Assembly (NCBI GenBank): GCA_015179045.1 | Contig: WHUZ01000051.1 | Coordinates: 1-64,000 of the forward strand | From: Kalaharituber pfeilii | Lineage: Eukaryota > Ascomycota > Pezizomycetes > Pezizales > Pezizaceae | Length of the DNA: 64,000 nt | Reading direction: 5' to 3' | In this document: positions 37,637 to 49,017 of the stretch, piece after piece | Numbering within the stretch: the first letter of the stretch is position 1 | Layout of the letters: every line of letters begins with the position of its first letter | Position numbers and translations under genes: made by a program | The notes under the pieces: generated by a model | What the model saw: the letters and a program-made list of their open reading frames with translations, nothing else | The model's database searches: none | Told to the model about the DNA's origin: nothing

Positions 37637-39579
37637 TTTTTTTTTTTTTTAAACATCATTAATCGCGTGCCGCCCTATGGGCTATGGCGATATTTTACGT
37701 ACATAGGAGATAAGAGATGAGAGAAACGAGAAAAGAGCAAACAGAACATAAAACCGAGATAAACGACCACGTCCTTAGCGTTCCACCCATCCCATCAATG
37801 CTACCCAGGGGGTCACCTTCGCCTTCGGCCCCCTCTTGTCTCCCCCAGCCACCTCATTTCCCATTCCAGGTGTCTGCTCCAGATGTGCGTTGTCGGCTCT
37901 TCCTCCTCTCCGCACCATCTACATTCCGGCCCGTCTGCCTTGCCGATCCTGTGTTGCCATGATCGCAGACCTTTGCTGCCTAGTAGGCCGGCCAGTGTCC
38001 CTACCTTGTGGCCTAGTCTTTGCAGGATTCTATAACTCAGTCCCAGTCTGTTTCTTTCCTCCGTTCTTTGTGCTTTTGCGTGCTGACGCATGCCGGCTTC
38101 CATGACGATCTCGTCCTGGTACTGTGAATGCGCCAATCCTGGCTGCCTTGTCGGCCTTTTCATTGCCCTAGATGCCTTTATGTCCCTTGACCCACATTAC
38201 CGCTACGTCCAGGTCTCCTCACGCCGCCCTGTTCTCCCAAGCCTTTCTGACCAAGTTCGCCGCACCGTTGGGCATCGGCTTGCCCTCTGCGATCTTTTGC
38301 AGTTTGCTGATGGCTATCCGGAAGTCCAAGGCTATCAGTAGCTCTCCACTTTCGGAGCCCAAGGCCTCGGCCATTACCGCGAGTTCTACGTCGTTGACGG
38401 TTGCCCTGTTGCCCATGTAGCGGGAGGTCGTAAACCCTGCCCGGTTGTCATCCGTCCGTCATATCACGGTGCCTGCCCTTCAGTCAATCCGGCTTCCATC
38501 CGTGAAGATACTCTTCCACCCTTCATCTTCCGCTTCTGCGAAGCCTGTCCCATTCCTCTTTTTCGAGTCTGCTGGGAGAGAGGACAGTGTGACTAGAGGG
38601 AGCGGGTTCCTGTTGTTCAGCTCCCTCCTCAGGTATGTGGGGTTCTCCTCTTCTTCCTTCAGCTTTTCCTGTTTGAACCTTAAGGTTCTGACCTCCACCT
38701 GTGGGCGTTCGCCTTCCATGAAAGTCTGTATTGACTCTAGATTAGCCATCTCCTCCACTACACCTCGTCGTGTTCCCCATGGGGCCCCGGTTATCGACCG
38801 TGCTATGGTGTACTGCCATTTCTCTAGATCCTCTTTTTTTTTTTTTTTTTTTTTTTTTATATCAGTACTCGCGTGCCGCCCTATGGGCTATGGGGAGGGT
38901 TTATTTAAATGAAAAACTAAACGGACTAAATAAATAGATGGGGGCCACGGTTCTTGTTGTGCTGCGGGGGTGCGGTCTAGATCCCTTAGTTTGCCCCCTC
39001 AGATGGTCCGTAGGCATAGTCCGCCCATGCCCAGCTGCCCCAGGTCACCATGGTTCTTACTATGCTGGTAAAGAGTTGTCTTCTCTTGGTGGGCTCCAGC
39101 CGTGTGAGCCTCGAGACTACCTCCCAGGCTGCCTTCCCTAGGTTGAGTCTCTTCCTATGATGCTTGTCGAACTTGAGTTCCCAGTCTATCTGTAGACCTT
39201 CCAGGCAGTAGTCCGGCCCCTAACCCTAATGATTAGGGACTCCTTCATTGTTCGGTCGAGCTCGTAACCCTCCTCTGCCATCTCCCTTGCCAGGAGGTTT
39301 TGGAGGGTTTTGATAGCCTTTCTTAGCTTCAAGAGAGACTTGCCGGAGAGGACACATGGAAGTCGTCGACGTATGTACGGATGAAAGCCCTTCAGTTCCC
39401 TTTTTCCACTGTTGGCTTGATTCCTGCCAGGAATAGTACTGTTGATAGGGGTGAGCTCTGTGGTATACCATCCGTCATTTTTGCTCTGGTACGTCTCTAA
39501 TTGTCCCAGGAGGTTAAAAGTTGTGGGTTGTAGGAAGCCCTCTATGAAGGCTGCTAGGTTGGGGTCCACTCCTCGGACC
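37637..39579 (-). mobile_element. 5'-truncated LINE (RT, RNase H, CCHC finger), interrupted by a 144-bp insert
   Basis: From right to left: RT segments (NLAAFIEGFLQPTTFNLLGQ near 39560, LLKLRKAIKTLQNLL), the post-RT region (WELKFDKHHRKRLNLGKAAW near 39180, ending WAWADYA near 39010), then after the insert EKWQYTIARS near 38820, RNase H (FTDGSRID near 38485), the finger CRWCGEEEEPTTHIWSRH near 37910 and the 3' hairpin plus A tail (37637-37690). The coding is frameshifted several times. Its upstream end coincides with the A tail of the larger LINE, which may have inserted into it. Confidence 0.75.
38832..38975 (-). mobile_element. 144-bp LINE tail-only insertion inside a LINE
   Basis: Contains an A tail (T run from 38834), the 3' hairpin (CGCGTGCCGCCCTATGGGCTATGG) and ~80 bp of 3' UTR, no coding. 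Perfect 9-bp repeats tctagatcc (38823-38831 and 38976-38984) flank it. RT and RNase H homology of the host LINE resume on either side, so this is a later insertion. Confidence 0.75.
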
Positions 39580-39710
39580 TTTTTTTTTTTTTTTTTTTTT
39601 TTATATCATTACTCGCGTGCCGCCCTGGGGGCTATGGCGAGATTAGTTACATGAGATTAGATACATATGAAGGTAGAAGAAAAGGAATAAGAAAAGATCC
39701 TGTGTGTCTC

Positions 39711-40154
39711 CTATGCCCCTGCCCACTCCAAGATGTCTCTAAGTGGGTCTGTGTCCTTGCTCTTCGGAGGAGTGACCAAGTCTTGCATGCCTCCTGGCCA
39801 CTTTCGTTTCCATGTCCTGCACCTAGTGAGCACATGTTCAGTAGTCTCCTCCTCCTCCCCACACCATCGACATTCTGGGCTGTCTGCTTTCCCGATTTCG
39901 TACTGCCATTTCCGTAGTAACTTGCCGCCCAGTATTCCTGCTAGTGTGGCTATGTGTCGACTTCCAAGTCTTGTCAAGGGACGGTAGCTGAGCCCTAGCC
40001 GGTTTCTCTCTGTGGCGCGCTGATGTCTCGAGGTTTGTCGTATCCCATCTTCTGTTATGGTTTCATCTTGGTAGGGGAGGCATGTGCCTATTTTCGCAGC
40101 TGTGTCTGCTTCGGTGTTCCCTTTGACTCCTATATGGGACTTGACCCACATCAC
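39711..40154 (-). pseudogene. LINE ORF2 part 3: RNase H end and CCHC finger
   Basis: 147 codons: WVKSHIGVKGNTEADTAAK (last RNase H motif with conserved Asp), the RNRLGLSYRPLTRLG linker, and the finger CRWCGEEEETTEHVLTRC (C-x2-C-x8-H-x4-C), ending ILEWAGA. This finger recurs in four 5'-truncated copies in the window and helps identify them. Confidence 0.8.
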
Positions 40155-40200
40155 TGCAACGTCCCAGTCACCTCGGTCTGTTCTCGCTTTCCAGGCGTCT

Positions 40201-41706
40201 CTAACCAGTTTTTGCCGGTCCTTTGTGGGTGGGCTCTCCCTGGGCGATCTTTAGGAGCTTGGATATCGATACCTTAGAGTCGGTTATGATCAGGAGTTCC
40301 CCAGCTTGATTGCGTAATGCTTCGCTCATGGCAATGAGTTCTGCATCATTGACAGTAGTCTGTTCCCCTAGGTATGTGGAAGTAGAGGTGTCTTTTGCGT
40401 AGGTGCCTAGGCCTGTCTTGTAATCTATCCTGCTCCCGTCAGTGTAGACGGAGTTCCACCCCTCGTCCTCGGCATTGGCTATGGCATTCTCGAACTCGAG
40501 CTTGTCTGCGTCCGCAGGTAGTGCTGCTAGGATGGCTAGTGGTAGGGGGTTGTTGTGTGAGAGAGACCCCCGTAGGTACCTGCACTCATTATCCCTGTTT
40601 TGAATTATCTCATCGTGGAACCGTAGGGCCCTGGCTTCTACCCTCTGGCGTTCTCCTTCTAGGAATGTTTGGGCTGATTCTAGGTTGGCTATTCCTTCGA
40701 CTACGTCTCGCCTGGTACCCCACGGGGCTGCAGTAATCTTCTGTGCTACTGTGTATTGCCATTTTTCTATGTCTTTGATCTTGGTTGCTGGTGGAGACTG
40801 TCTTGAGTAGTCCTGCCATGCCCAGCATCCCCATGTGGCGATTGTGCGTGCGATGCTTGTATATATCTGTCGTTTCTTGCCTGGTGTGAGGCGAGTGAGT
40901 CTCGATGCCACTCCCCATGCTGCCTTCCCGAGAAGTAGTCTCTTCTTATGATGTCGAGTAAATTTTAGCTCCCAATCTACCGTCAATCCGGTTAGCCTAT
41001 AGTCAGGGCCTTTTACCCCAATTATTAGTGTCTCGGACTTGTTTGGGTCAATTTCGAATCCATGCTCTGCTGCTGTTTCGGTGATTTTTGCCCTGTGTAT
41101 CTTTATGGCTTGTCGGAGTTTTAGGAGTGACGGATGTGAGATTACACTGTGGAAATCATCGACATATGACCTGGTGAAGTTGTGTTGGTCTACCTTCTCT
41201 GCCACAGGTGCTACACCTATCAGGAATAGTACCAGGGATAGTGGAGATCCTTGCGGTGTACCATCTGTCATCCTCCCTGTAGCTCTCCTTTTGCCATCCC
41301 ATGTCATGTTGTAGTTGGTCGGCATCATAAAAGCTTCTACAAAGCTCGCTAGGTTATGGTCTGTTTGTCTTATTCGAGCAACCACCTTGTCCCTTCGAAG
41401 AAAGTTAAAAGCTGACTTGATATCGTCTCCTACTAGGGCTACCCATTCTTTCTTCTGTAACCTCTTCTCTGTCTCCTTCAGCACTTGTCGCTGTAGATCC
41501 TCTGCACCTCGATGGCGTCTTCCTCCAAGCTGAGTGTCTCTGAAAAGGTCGTCTTTTCTTTGTAGCAGGTCTGCGATGACTTTTTGACCTAGCTTCGCTA
41601 CTGTGTTCAGAAGCGTTATGGGTCTCCAACTCCCTACCTGATCTCTGGGTTTCCCTTTCTTGAGTATCATAACCACCTCAAAGCCTCTGGCAAAAGTCGT
41701 AGTCAC
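40201..41706 (-). pseudogene. LINE ORF2 part 2: reverse transcriptase and RNase H
   Basis: About 500 codons. RT motifs in order: SWRPITLLNTVAKLGQKVIA, DIKSAFNFLRRD, GTPQGSPLSLVLF, the catalytic SYVDD and LIIGVKG. RNase H follows with SVYTDGSRI, ELIAMSEAL and LIITDSKVSISKLL. The frame ends at 40201, a few residues after QGEPTHKGPA; the rest of RNase H is in a third frame. The first in-frame ATG is only a reading start; the real start is 42982. Confidence 0.8.
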
Positions 41707-42982
41707 CGTTTATATACTCTACAATTCTCTCTCTTACAGCAGTCCATAGAGTCGTACCCTTCAGAAGCTTCAGTAAGCCATATTGTATGCCATCGGGTCC
41801 CGGTGCTGATCTTGGTTTAGCTTTTGTTAGTGCCTTTTCTATCATCATCCTGGCTTGATCTTTTTCGACGGTGAGTCCTGTTGGTCTGATAGTAGTGGTC
41901 GTAGTTTCTTGTCCTTGTGATATGAAGTTGCGCTCAATCAATACCTTAGCTATCTCCTCGTCTGAGCCTGGTATCCCCATGAGGTCTCTTTGGCGGAAAG
42001 GGTCTCTTGCTAGCCTGAAAATATCCCATGGTGAGGTGATTCTGTCCTCTTCTAAGAAGCCTTCCCAGTATTCCTTCTTCTTATCTCTTATTATCTCCCT
42101 AAGTAGTCTTCTCGCTCTTGTTTTCTCTGTGTGGCTAGCCCCGCTCTTTAGAATGGTTCTGGTCATTTGTCGTGCCTCTTTTACCTCCTTGTCGAACCAT
42201 CGTTTCGTGCGTCTGGTGATGTATGCATCTTTTGTAAACTTTTGGCTTAATTCACATAGTAGTTCATACCCATCAATACCTTCGGCTAGTTTTCTGTTGC
42301 CATATTTATCAACAAATTCTTCCCATTTGTCCCAGTCTGTTACTTTAATGGTTTTGGCCTCTGTCTTCTTTCTGGTATCCAATGTTCCGATAATCATCAC
42401 ATGGTCTGTACCAGAAATCCATGTTGTCTTTGTTGTTTTCCATTCCCTGGGTCTTGCGAATACCAGGTCCAAGAGTGCCGTTCTTATCTGTCCATTGATT
42501 GTCCGTGTCCATGTGATAGTATTTCTATCTATCTGTTGGAGTAGTCCTCGTGCTTGGAGGGTGTCTTTTAATAGTATGCCTCTAGTATCTTGTTTCGGAG
42601 ACCAGTCATAGTGATGGCTGTTGCAGTCCCCTATTATCATATCCGTTACTCCTATCTCTTCCAATTCCTTCTCAATATCGGTGTCTCTGTTCCAGTACAC
42701 TCCAGTAATCATTCGGTCGTCTAATTGTACTGTGATGTGGTTGGCTTTGCCGTCTATTTTCATGCTCATTATTCTGTCCTTCCTTACGTAGGCTGTTATT
42801 GCTCCGCTTTTTATAGGAGAATGTACGTTCGTATAGCTTGGATGAAATGTAGTTCCTCCCCTTGGTGCTCTCCAGCATTCCCCTATAAAAAGTATATCTA
42901 TTTTCTTGTCTGCTGCTTCCTGTAGGGCTAGGTCCGTCCCCAGTATTGACCTGCCAACGTTCTGGTATGCGACCTTAATCAT
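41678..42982 (-). pseudogene. LINE ORF2 part 1: endonuclease and start of RT
   Basis: 434 codons from ATG 42982. APE-type endonuclease motifs in order: YQNVGRS (N), LFIGECW (E), IIGDCNSHHYDW (D/N), LDLVFARP, and SGTDHVMI near residue 200. Then a linker with many basic residues and the first RT block PRSAPGPDGIQYGLLKLL near the C-terminus. The frame stops at 41678, where RT homology continues in another frame from about 41706. Confidence 0.8.
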
Positions 42983-45900
42983 AGTCTTATTTGTCGATAC
43001 CCTGGTGCCCTATATGGGGTCGCTTTCTCCTGTGCTGCTCTCGCTCGTTCACACCCTTCCTCGTGTCCGCCTTTCTTTCGACAAGCCTGGCATGACTTTG
43101 CAAATGGAGTTTCATTGAGGTCGACTGGGTCTTCGTAGTCTCGCCTTGCTGGTGGCTCTTCAGATGTTCTGGAAGGTTGCGTTGTCTGGGGAGCCACTCG
43201 ATTACCTGTCCCACTACGAAATGTCGGCAGTATCCATCTGGAGCAGTGTACCTATATCTTCTGGCTTTATTCGAGGTCTCCTTTCCTAGATCCTGTCTTA
43301 GGTATAGCTTTATTCTATCACCTCTGAAGAGTAAGCCTGATTTTAGGGTCTCGACTACTCCATCAGTCACAAAAATGGATAGTGCCTTGTTTCCTTGTGT
43401 TGGGACCTGTTTGTTAGTTAATCTGCGTACTGATCTATTGGCCAATACTCCTGGATTGTCAGCTCTCAATTCTCTCTCCACCCTGCTCGGAGCCTCATTG
43501 GTTCCTATGTTAAAAGTTACTAGCTCAACCATTCTGTGATCCCAGTCGACCTTTAGATGTTGGTGTCCATTGCATGTTGCTTTCTCTAGGGGGCCTAGAG
43601 ACCTAAGTCCTTTCTTATACTGAGTATCTGCCATGATTAAGATTCTTTCGTGGGGGTATTCTGGGTCCAGGGCAACGAATCTCACTTGGTACTCTGCTTC
43701 CGTTCCTAGGTTTCGATTGATCCTGTCTCTCATGGCCTTTTTGTGCTCGAACACTGAGTGTGATCTTGGATCCTCACTAATACTCTGCCAGTTTTGCGCC
43801 CCAAAGACTCTCGCCTGCCACAGTTTCTCCTTGGGTATTACTTCTTCCTCACCCTTCTGTGCTGGCCCCTTGAGTAGTGTCCGCTTTTCCTCTTGTCTCT
43901 GAGTTGGGGTTCCTGCTTGGGGTTTGTCTTCTCTTGTGAGTTTGGCTTCTTTTACTGCCGTAGCATATGATTTCCTTTTCTCAGTGGATTGGGAGGGTTT
44001 TGTCTCATTCTCTGGTGTCCTCTCCTTGCTTTTCTCTCCTTTATGTGTCGGTATGTTGGGAGTACTACTTGTGCCTCTCGTCTCGGCCCCTTCTTATTGT
44101 CCAGTTTCTCAGTGGTAGGAGCACCCTCACTGGTGGCTGTTTTGTTAGTATTATTTCTAGCTGTTCTATTGGTAGCTGCTCCCTTTCGTCCATCTCCTTG
44201 GGGCTTGGATCCACCTCGTGATGTCTTAGGAAGCTGTACTGTAGTTGTAGACTTTATCACAGGTTCTTGCGCCGGGCTTGAGTTTGTTGGTATGCTGTTG
44301 GACATGTGTATGGTACTCGACATGTCTGTGTTGTCTCGCATGGCTATGTCTCTGTCAATTTCGATTGCGTGCTTGCTGTCTTTGAGGTTCGTATTGGTGA
44401 GGTCATAATCCATACTATCTCCTCCTTCTTCTGTAGTCTTCTGGGCAGGTACCGAGGAGCTTCTCTTTCCTACCGGCCTTCGTATCATTCCTGTGAGGGG
44501 CGATGGTATTGTCTTGAGCCTGACCGCGTGCCTGCTATCCTCAAGTTTCACGTTTGTATAAGTTCTGTCCATTTGGTCCCCTCCTTCTTCAGTAGTTAGT
44601 TTGTTATTTGGCATGGGTGATGCGCTAGGCGTGCTGAGGTCAATTAATGTAGGCGTCTTTGTCTCCAAGGGTGTGGCCGTTGCTGTCAATTCGGGCGTGT
44701 TTGCTCCTGAGGTAAGGTCATTCCAGTTTGTTGTATGTGTCAGTGTGAGTTCTGGTTCCATTTCGATTCTGCCTGGCGTGACTACCCCGAGTCTTCTTCT
44801 TAGGTCATCCAAGATATTGCTGTGGTATTGTAAGGCGTCTAGGATAATCCTCACCCAACTGTCGTCCCGCTCTCTGAGGGTGTCTCGGTTGAATATCTCG
44901 TATAGTATTTCGTCCTTGATTTTCTTTCTTTCGACTGCCATCTGGTTGAGCATGAAGTGGCGAATGCCCTCGTGGTGTGTTTCTAAGCACACTCTCGTGT
45001 GCTGTTTTAGGTCTTGTTGTGCCTCTTCTAGTTCCCGGCTTATGTCAGTATGGATGCTATCCGTTCCTGCTGCTTGCTCGCTCCTCCAGGCCCAGTATTT
45101 ATCAGCCATATCCCTCGTCCATCTTTTAAGGTCATTATCCACTTCTCTTTCCCACCTGCCCAGTCCGAATCGTTTCTCTAGTCCCCGTAGGGCTTCTGCT
45201 GCTGAAGCTCCCATATATCTGGCAGTCTCTTGTTTCATACGGCCCTGAGTCATCTTGGTTTCCCAGGATCGTGCCTGCCTCGCTGCGGCTATTGCTGTAT
45301 CCAGCATGAATTGCTCCTCATAGGCACTCTCATCCATGTCCGGGGTTCGGGGTCTGTCCGGAGTTGGTGGCCGAGTGCTGGGAGTTGCCGGTATATATAT
45401 TACTGTGTCGTCTGATGACTCGCTTTGTGTGTCATCATCTTTAATGAGCATGTGTGCTCCGGCGTGAGGCACCGGGGTGTACCCTTCATTGTCACTAAAG
45501 TCTGGGTCCTTGTATAGGGGGAGGGACGTGGTCTTGCTTGTGGATGCAGGTTCCTCTTGTGAATCCAGGACCTCTGACTCATTGTCATATGTCGCCGGAA
45601 TCGTAGTTCTTAATTCTGGTGGTCTCACCATGATCATTTCTTCCATCTTGTCGTAGGTATTAGGGGCGGGTGGCTTTACTACAATTGTCTCCTCCATCTG
45701 GTCTTCGGGTGGGCGGGAGTCCATGGCCTTGCTTCTTTCGATGAACTCAATTATTTGCTGGGTCAGAACCCTGCCTGCCTGTATGTCGTCGATAGTTATT
45801 GTCCTAACAGGGACCTCAATGTCCTCCTCGTCTGCGAATACGCCTCGCCCCACCGCTAGGGTGGTTGCATTTTCCATTCTTTCTGCCTTTTCCGGTTCTC

Positions 45901-46126
45901 CCTTTCTGGTGTGTTGGATAATGTCAGCAAACTTATGAAGGGTCCATTGCTGGTCTTCGGCGATAAATGTCATGTCTTCATGCGCCTTCCAGTCCTTCAC
46001 CATATAAAACTCTATGTTATTTACCCTTGGGCGGCGCTTTGCCGTCCGTGTGGCGCTTTTTGCTTGCCGAAGAGGGTCGGCCCGGCTGTTGGTTCGGCCT
46101 CTTGTGGCTTTCGTGGTTGGAGCCAT
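42979..46126 (-). pseudogene. LINE ORF1 (RNA-binding protein), frameshifted
   Basis: ATG at 46126 opens 724 codons to 43952: a basic N-terminus, a DWKAHEDMTFIAEDQQWTLH segment, then long acidic and Ser/Thr/Pro-rich regions with two related internal blocks (TTEEGGDQMDRTYTNVKLED and TTEEGGDSMDYDLTNTNLKD). Homology continues in another frame at 42987-43754 (SIFVTDGVVETLKSGLLFRG, RRYRYTAPDGYCRHFVVGQV), then shifts again into 42979-43197, which holds a zinc-knuckle-like motif CQACRKKGGHEEGC. At least two frameshifts. The end overlaps the ORF2 start by 4 nt. Confidence 0.7.
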
Positions 46127-46432
46127 CGGTGGCTGGTGGGTTGTACGCTATTGGTCTTAGTATGTTGGGTGGCGTTTGGGTGGCAAGGGGTGTGTGTAGC
46201 TAGTGGATGTGAGTGGCGAATAGTGGGTGGCAAATACTGTCCTTATCTGGGTTGCGTATTTTCGTAGTGGTGGGGAGGCCGCTGATGGGGTCTCAGGGTG
46301 CCCCCGCCGTCGAGGCGACTGTACGAGCTGAAGGTGGGTTGGGGGGTTGGTGGAGGTTCTGGGGGGCGTTCCCAGAGCGTTGATGGCTGTTTCTTTGGGG
46401 AAGGTGTCTAAATGTTCGTTTTTGGTAGATAT

Positions 46433-48070
46433 TTAGAGGTCCCCGCGACCTTCGGGCCGAGGGGCGTCGTCTGTCGTTGTCCGCTTGTCGCTAGCTGTCC
46501 TGTGGGTCGAGATACGGGCTCGGTCACGTGATCTTGGACGTGGCCCGAGGAGGTTGTAGAGGTGTGTGAAGAGGCACCCGTCGCGGTCCGCGCCTAACGC
46601 GCCATCCCCCGCGTCGCACGCCGTTGCCGCGTTCCAGCCCGCGTTCCGCACGGTCTGGGTGTGCGGCGAAAGATCCCGGGGGGTCATCACTCCCGCGCCG
46701 CAGAGCCGAACCACGACGATGCTACAGTTGGGGCGTCCGCCTTCTGCCGCGTCCAGAAGCGCATAGGTGCCCCACCGACGTCCTTGCGCGGACCCGCCGA
46801 CCTTGTATACCGCGTAATGCTGGTTGACCGCAGCAGGGGAGGCGGCCTGGCGCGGGAACAGAGCTCGGTTGCAGCTCACCGGCCAGGTCTGGAGCACGGC
46901 CAAGCGCGCACCAGCGCGGGAATTCGGTGAGGCGTGGCCACGCCAAAGGTCGGCATCGACGCTGGTGTCGATTACCGCAAGCATGGTGGGCATCGAACTG
47001 TTCACGCGGAGGGCGTTGTCGTACCAGTAAGCGCCGAGGCCGGAAATGCTGCAGTCCAGTGGACTGTGTCCTCGCGCGCTACACATGTCGCGCGATCCAG
47101 ATTCACGCGCGGGGATTAGCGACTGTTTTCCCGGGGCCGCTCATCTCAGACACTGAGGAGGAGAATTATGCAAGGACTTACCCGTCGTTCAGCCGACGGT
47201 CCCAGTGCGATTCGCACGGGTCCGATGACACCAGCAGGCGCCCGGATTGGGCCGCCAACAGAGTCCCTACCTCGCACGCAGCGGCAGCCAGTCGCCCGCG
47301 GAGGATGCGCCATCTGACGTACTCCCCCGCGCGGGGCTTCAGCGCCCAGAGCCATGAGCCGAGCTGGCGCTCCGGCGGGAGCATGTAAGACAGGCCGGCC
47401 CACGAGTCGGCAAACTCGGGCGCGCGGCACGCGAGCTCCGCCAGCGCGAGGGCCATCTCCGCGCGGAAGTCGATCGTGCGGGCGGCTGCCGCGCGGGGCT
47501 TGGACATCGACCTCATATGATCACGGGCCAGCGGGCGGATCTCGATCTTGGTGTGCGTGGCGGTTATCAGAAGCGCGGGGTCGGTGGCGATAGTGGAGGC
47601 CTTGACGTCGTGCGCGAGCACGGTGGCGCTCGTTGCGCGGCGCTGGCATATCCTGTTGCCCGGGGAAGAGCACCCGCGTTATAATTATCAAGACAAAGCC
47701 TCCACGAGGTGCCGTCTCTGTGAACTTGGCCATGAGGAATTTTGGGCGACCGCTGCACCGGCTGGCTATCCCAAGCTTTATTCTACTGTACGTACCTGTC
47801 GAACAGCTCCCTTGCACTGACTCCCACACCTGCGCTATACAGAAACCCGCTTCCGAAAAACACGCAGACAGCTTCAGCGCACACCGCTTCTCTCGTAAAC
47901 ACCTCGTGCTGCGCTCTGTTGACCTGGCGCAGGCTGCCCACGTCCCGCGGCTCGAGGTAGCCGAGGATCTGGATCAACAGTTCCATGGGGAGGCATTCGA
48001 GGAACGGCGGCGGCGACTGGTGCGTGCCTGGCCTGGCATAGCTGTTTGGGAGTGGGATATGATCGACCAT
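46433..48070 (-). CDS. F-box protein, three exons, 458 aa
   Basis: Exons 48070-47796, 47652-47182 and 47063-46433 (stop TAA at 46433-46435). Introns 47653-47795 (GTACGT...CAACAG) and 47064-47181 (GTAAGT...CACAG) have matching phases; the spliced CDS is 1377 nt. An F-box lies at residues ~24-65 (FLECLPMELLIQILGYLEPR), so it is probably an SCF ubiquitin-ligase substrate receptor. The remaining ~390 residues are Ala/Arg-rich and contain an Asp/Cys-containing region (LDCSISGLGAYWYDNALRV) with no family I recognise. The gene is much more GC-rich than its neighbours. It lies between the 5' end of the large LINE and the Tc1 relic. Start chosen at the ATG before the F-box. Confidence 0.65.
47064..47181 (-). 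other. intron 2 of the F-box gene
   Basis: Donor GTAAGT, acceptor GACACAG, 118 nt, phase 2. A GCTAAT branch-like site lies inside. A nearby alternative acceptor (CTGCAG) keeps the frame and would shorten the protein by five residues. Confidence 0.5.
47653..47795 (-). other. intron 1 of the F-box gene
   Basis: AG|GTACGT donor and CAACAG|G acceptor, phase 2 on both sides, 143 nt. Skipping it would end the protein at 47783. Confidence 0.6.
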
Positions 48071-48623
48071 TGTTTTTGCTGGATTGATGGGTACTGTGTA
48101 CAGGTGGGGCGAGACAAGGGTACATCTCAGCCTCACGGATGTTGAGTATTTTCTTCCTGTGCATATGCAGTATGTTACTAGGGTGATTGAGTTGCATGAG
48201 GGAGCATAAATGTTAGTGCCAAGATGATCTGCCTTAATCTTATCTGCTCATTGGCAGGTAGAGACAAGAGCTAGAGGCAACATCACGTGCTTTGGATATG
48301 CAGGGTACCCTTTGAATCAGTTAAACTCCGTAGTGGCAATGTGCAAGTGATTTATTAGACATGGCTGTTTTTTGTGCCACAGCGAGAGGGTTCAAAGAAC
48401 TGAAAAAAAAAAAAAAAAAAAGAGACTCGAGGAAGGCGAGTAAATTTCCGACTTTTTTTTTTATATCATTGTTCACATGCTGTCCTATGGGCTAAGGTGA
48501 ATTTAGGTGAAAATGAAATTAGGAGAGTAAAATATGAGGTAATAAAGTAGAAAGGTCCTCCTGTTCAGTAAGATATAAGATAGCAAATTGCCGATGCAAG
48601 CTTGCATCATGCAAAAACGGTTG
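48071..48623. other. intergenic region upstream of the F-box gene
   Basis: Putative promoter region. Includes an A run at 48402-48421 and the diverged LINE tail at 48450-48510. No coding frame supported. Confidence 0.4.
48450..48510 (-). mobile_element. diverged LINE 3' tail
   Basis: T run, then ATATCATTGTTCACATGCTGTCCTATGGGCTAAGGTGAA: a diverged copy of the family A 3' end on the minus strand. No clear TSD. Confidence 0.6.
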
Positions 48624-48919
48624 AAAAGAAAACGCCCACCTTTGCATAATCTTTGGGCCTGCGTGCATAAACTTTAGGCCTGTACTTAATTAAGACATAC
48701 ACGCGCCTAGGTCTTACAACGTTGCGCTAAGTTGGGAATTCTGAGCTGGAGATGATTCCTAACATTAGGGGAAAGAAAATATAAGGTTGACTCCTAAAGG
48801 GTCAAGAAAAAAATCTACAGCACCCTACAGGTAACTGACAGCCGAATTTACAAAATCCTGCCTAATAATGTCAACTCAAACTGCTGCCTCCTCAGTGCCT
48901 CCGTGCCGCTCTCAAGAAG

Positions 48920-48981
48920 CGAATGACCGACCTTGAAAAAGGTCAAACTGTCCTTCTGGACCAACGGGGTTGTCATTGCAA

Positions 48982-49017
<36 letters not shown>

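Larger units (their letters stand above)
39580..46432 (-). mobile_element. nearly complete Tad1-like LINE (ORF1, ORF2, 3' tail)
   Basis: About 6.8 kb on the minus strand. A G/T-rich 5' region lies in 46127-46432; the exact 5' end is not resolved. ORF1 (46126 to ~42979) is followed by ORF2 (42982-39711: endonuclease, RT, RNase H, CCHC finger). The 3' tail (CTCGCCATAGCCCC, GGGCGGCACGCGAGTAATGATAT, then A) is at 39580-39640. Gene order and domains match the Tad1/I-type group with RNase H. Both ORFs have frameshifts, so this copy is probably inactive unless some are sequencing errors. No TSD identified. Confidence 0.85.

Noticed and set aside
44805..45248. Plus-strand frames opposite LINE ORF1
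   Set aside because: Antisense shadows of the ORF1 coding sequence.
48810..48822. Short match to the 5S rRNA 3' end (ATCTACAGCACC after an A run)
   Set aside because: Only 12-13 nt; the rest of the 5S sequence is absent.
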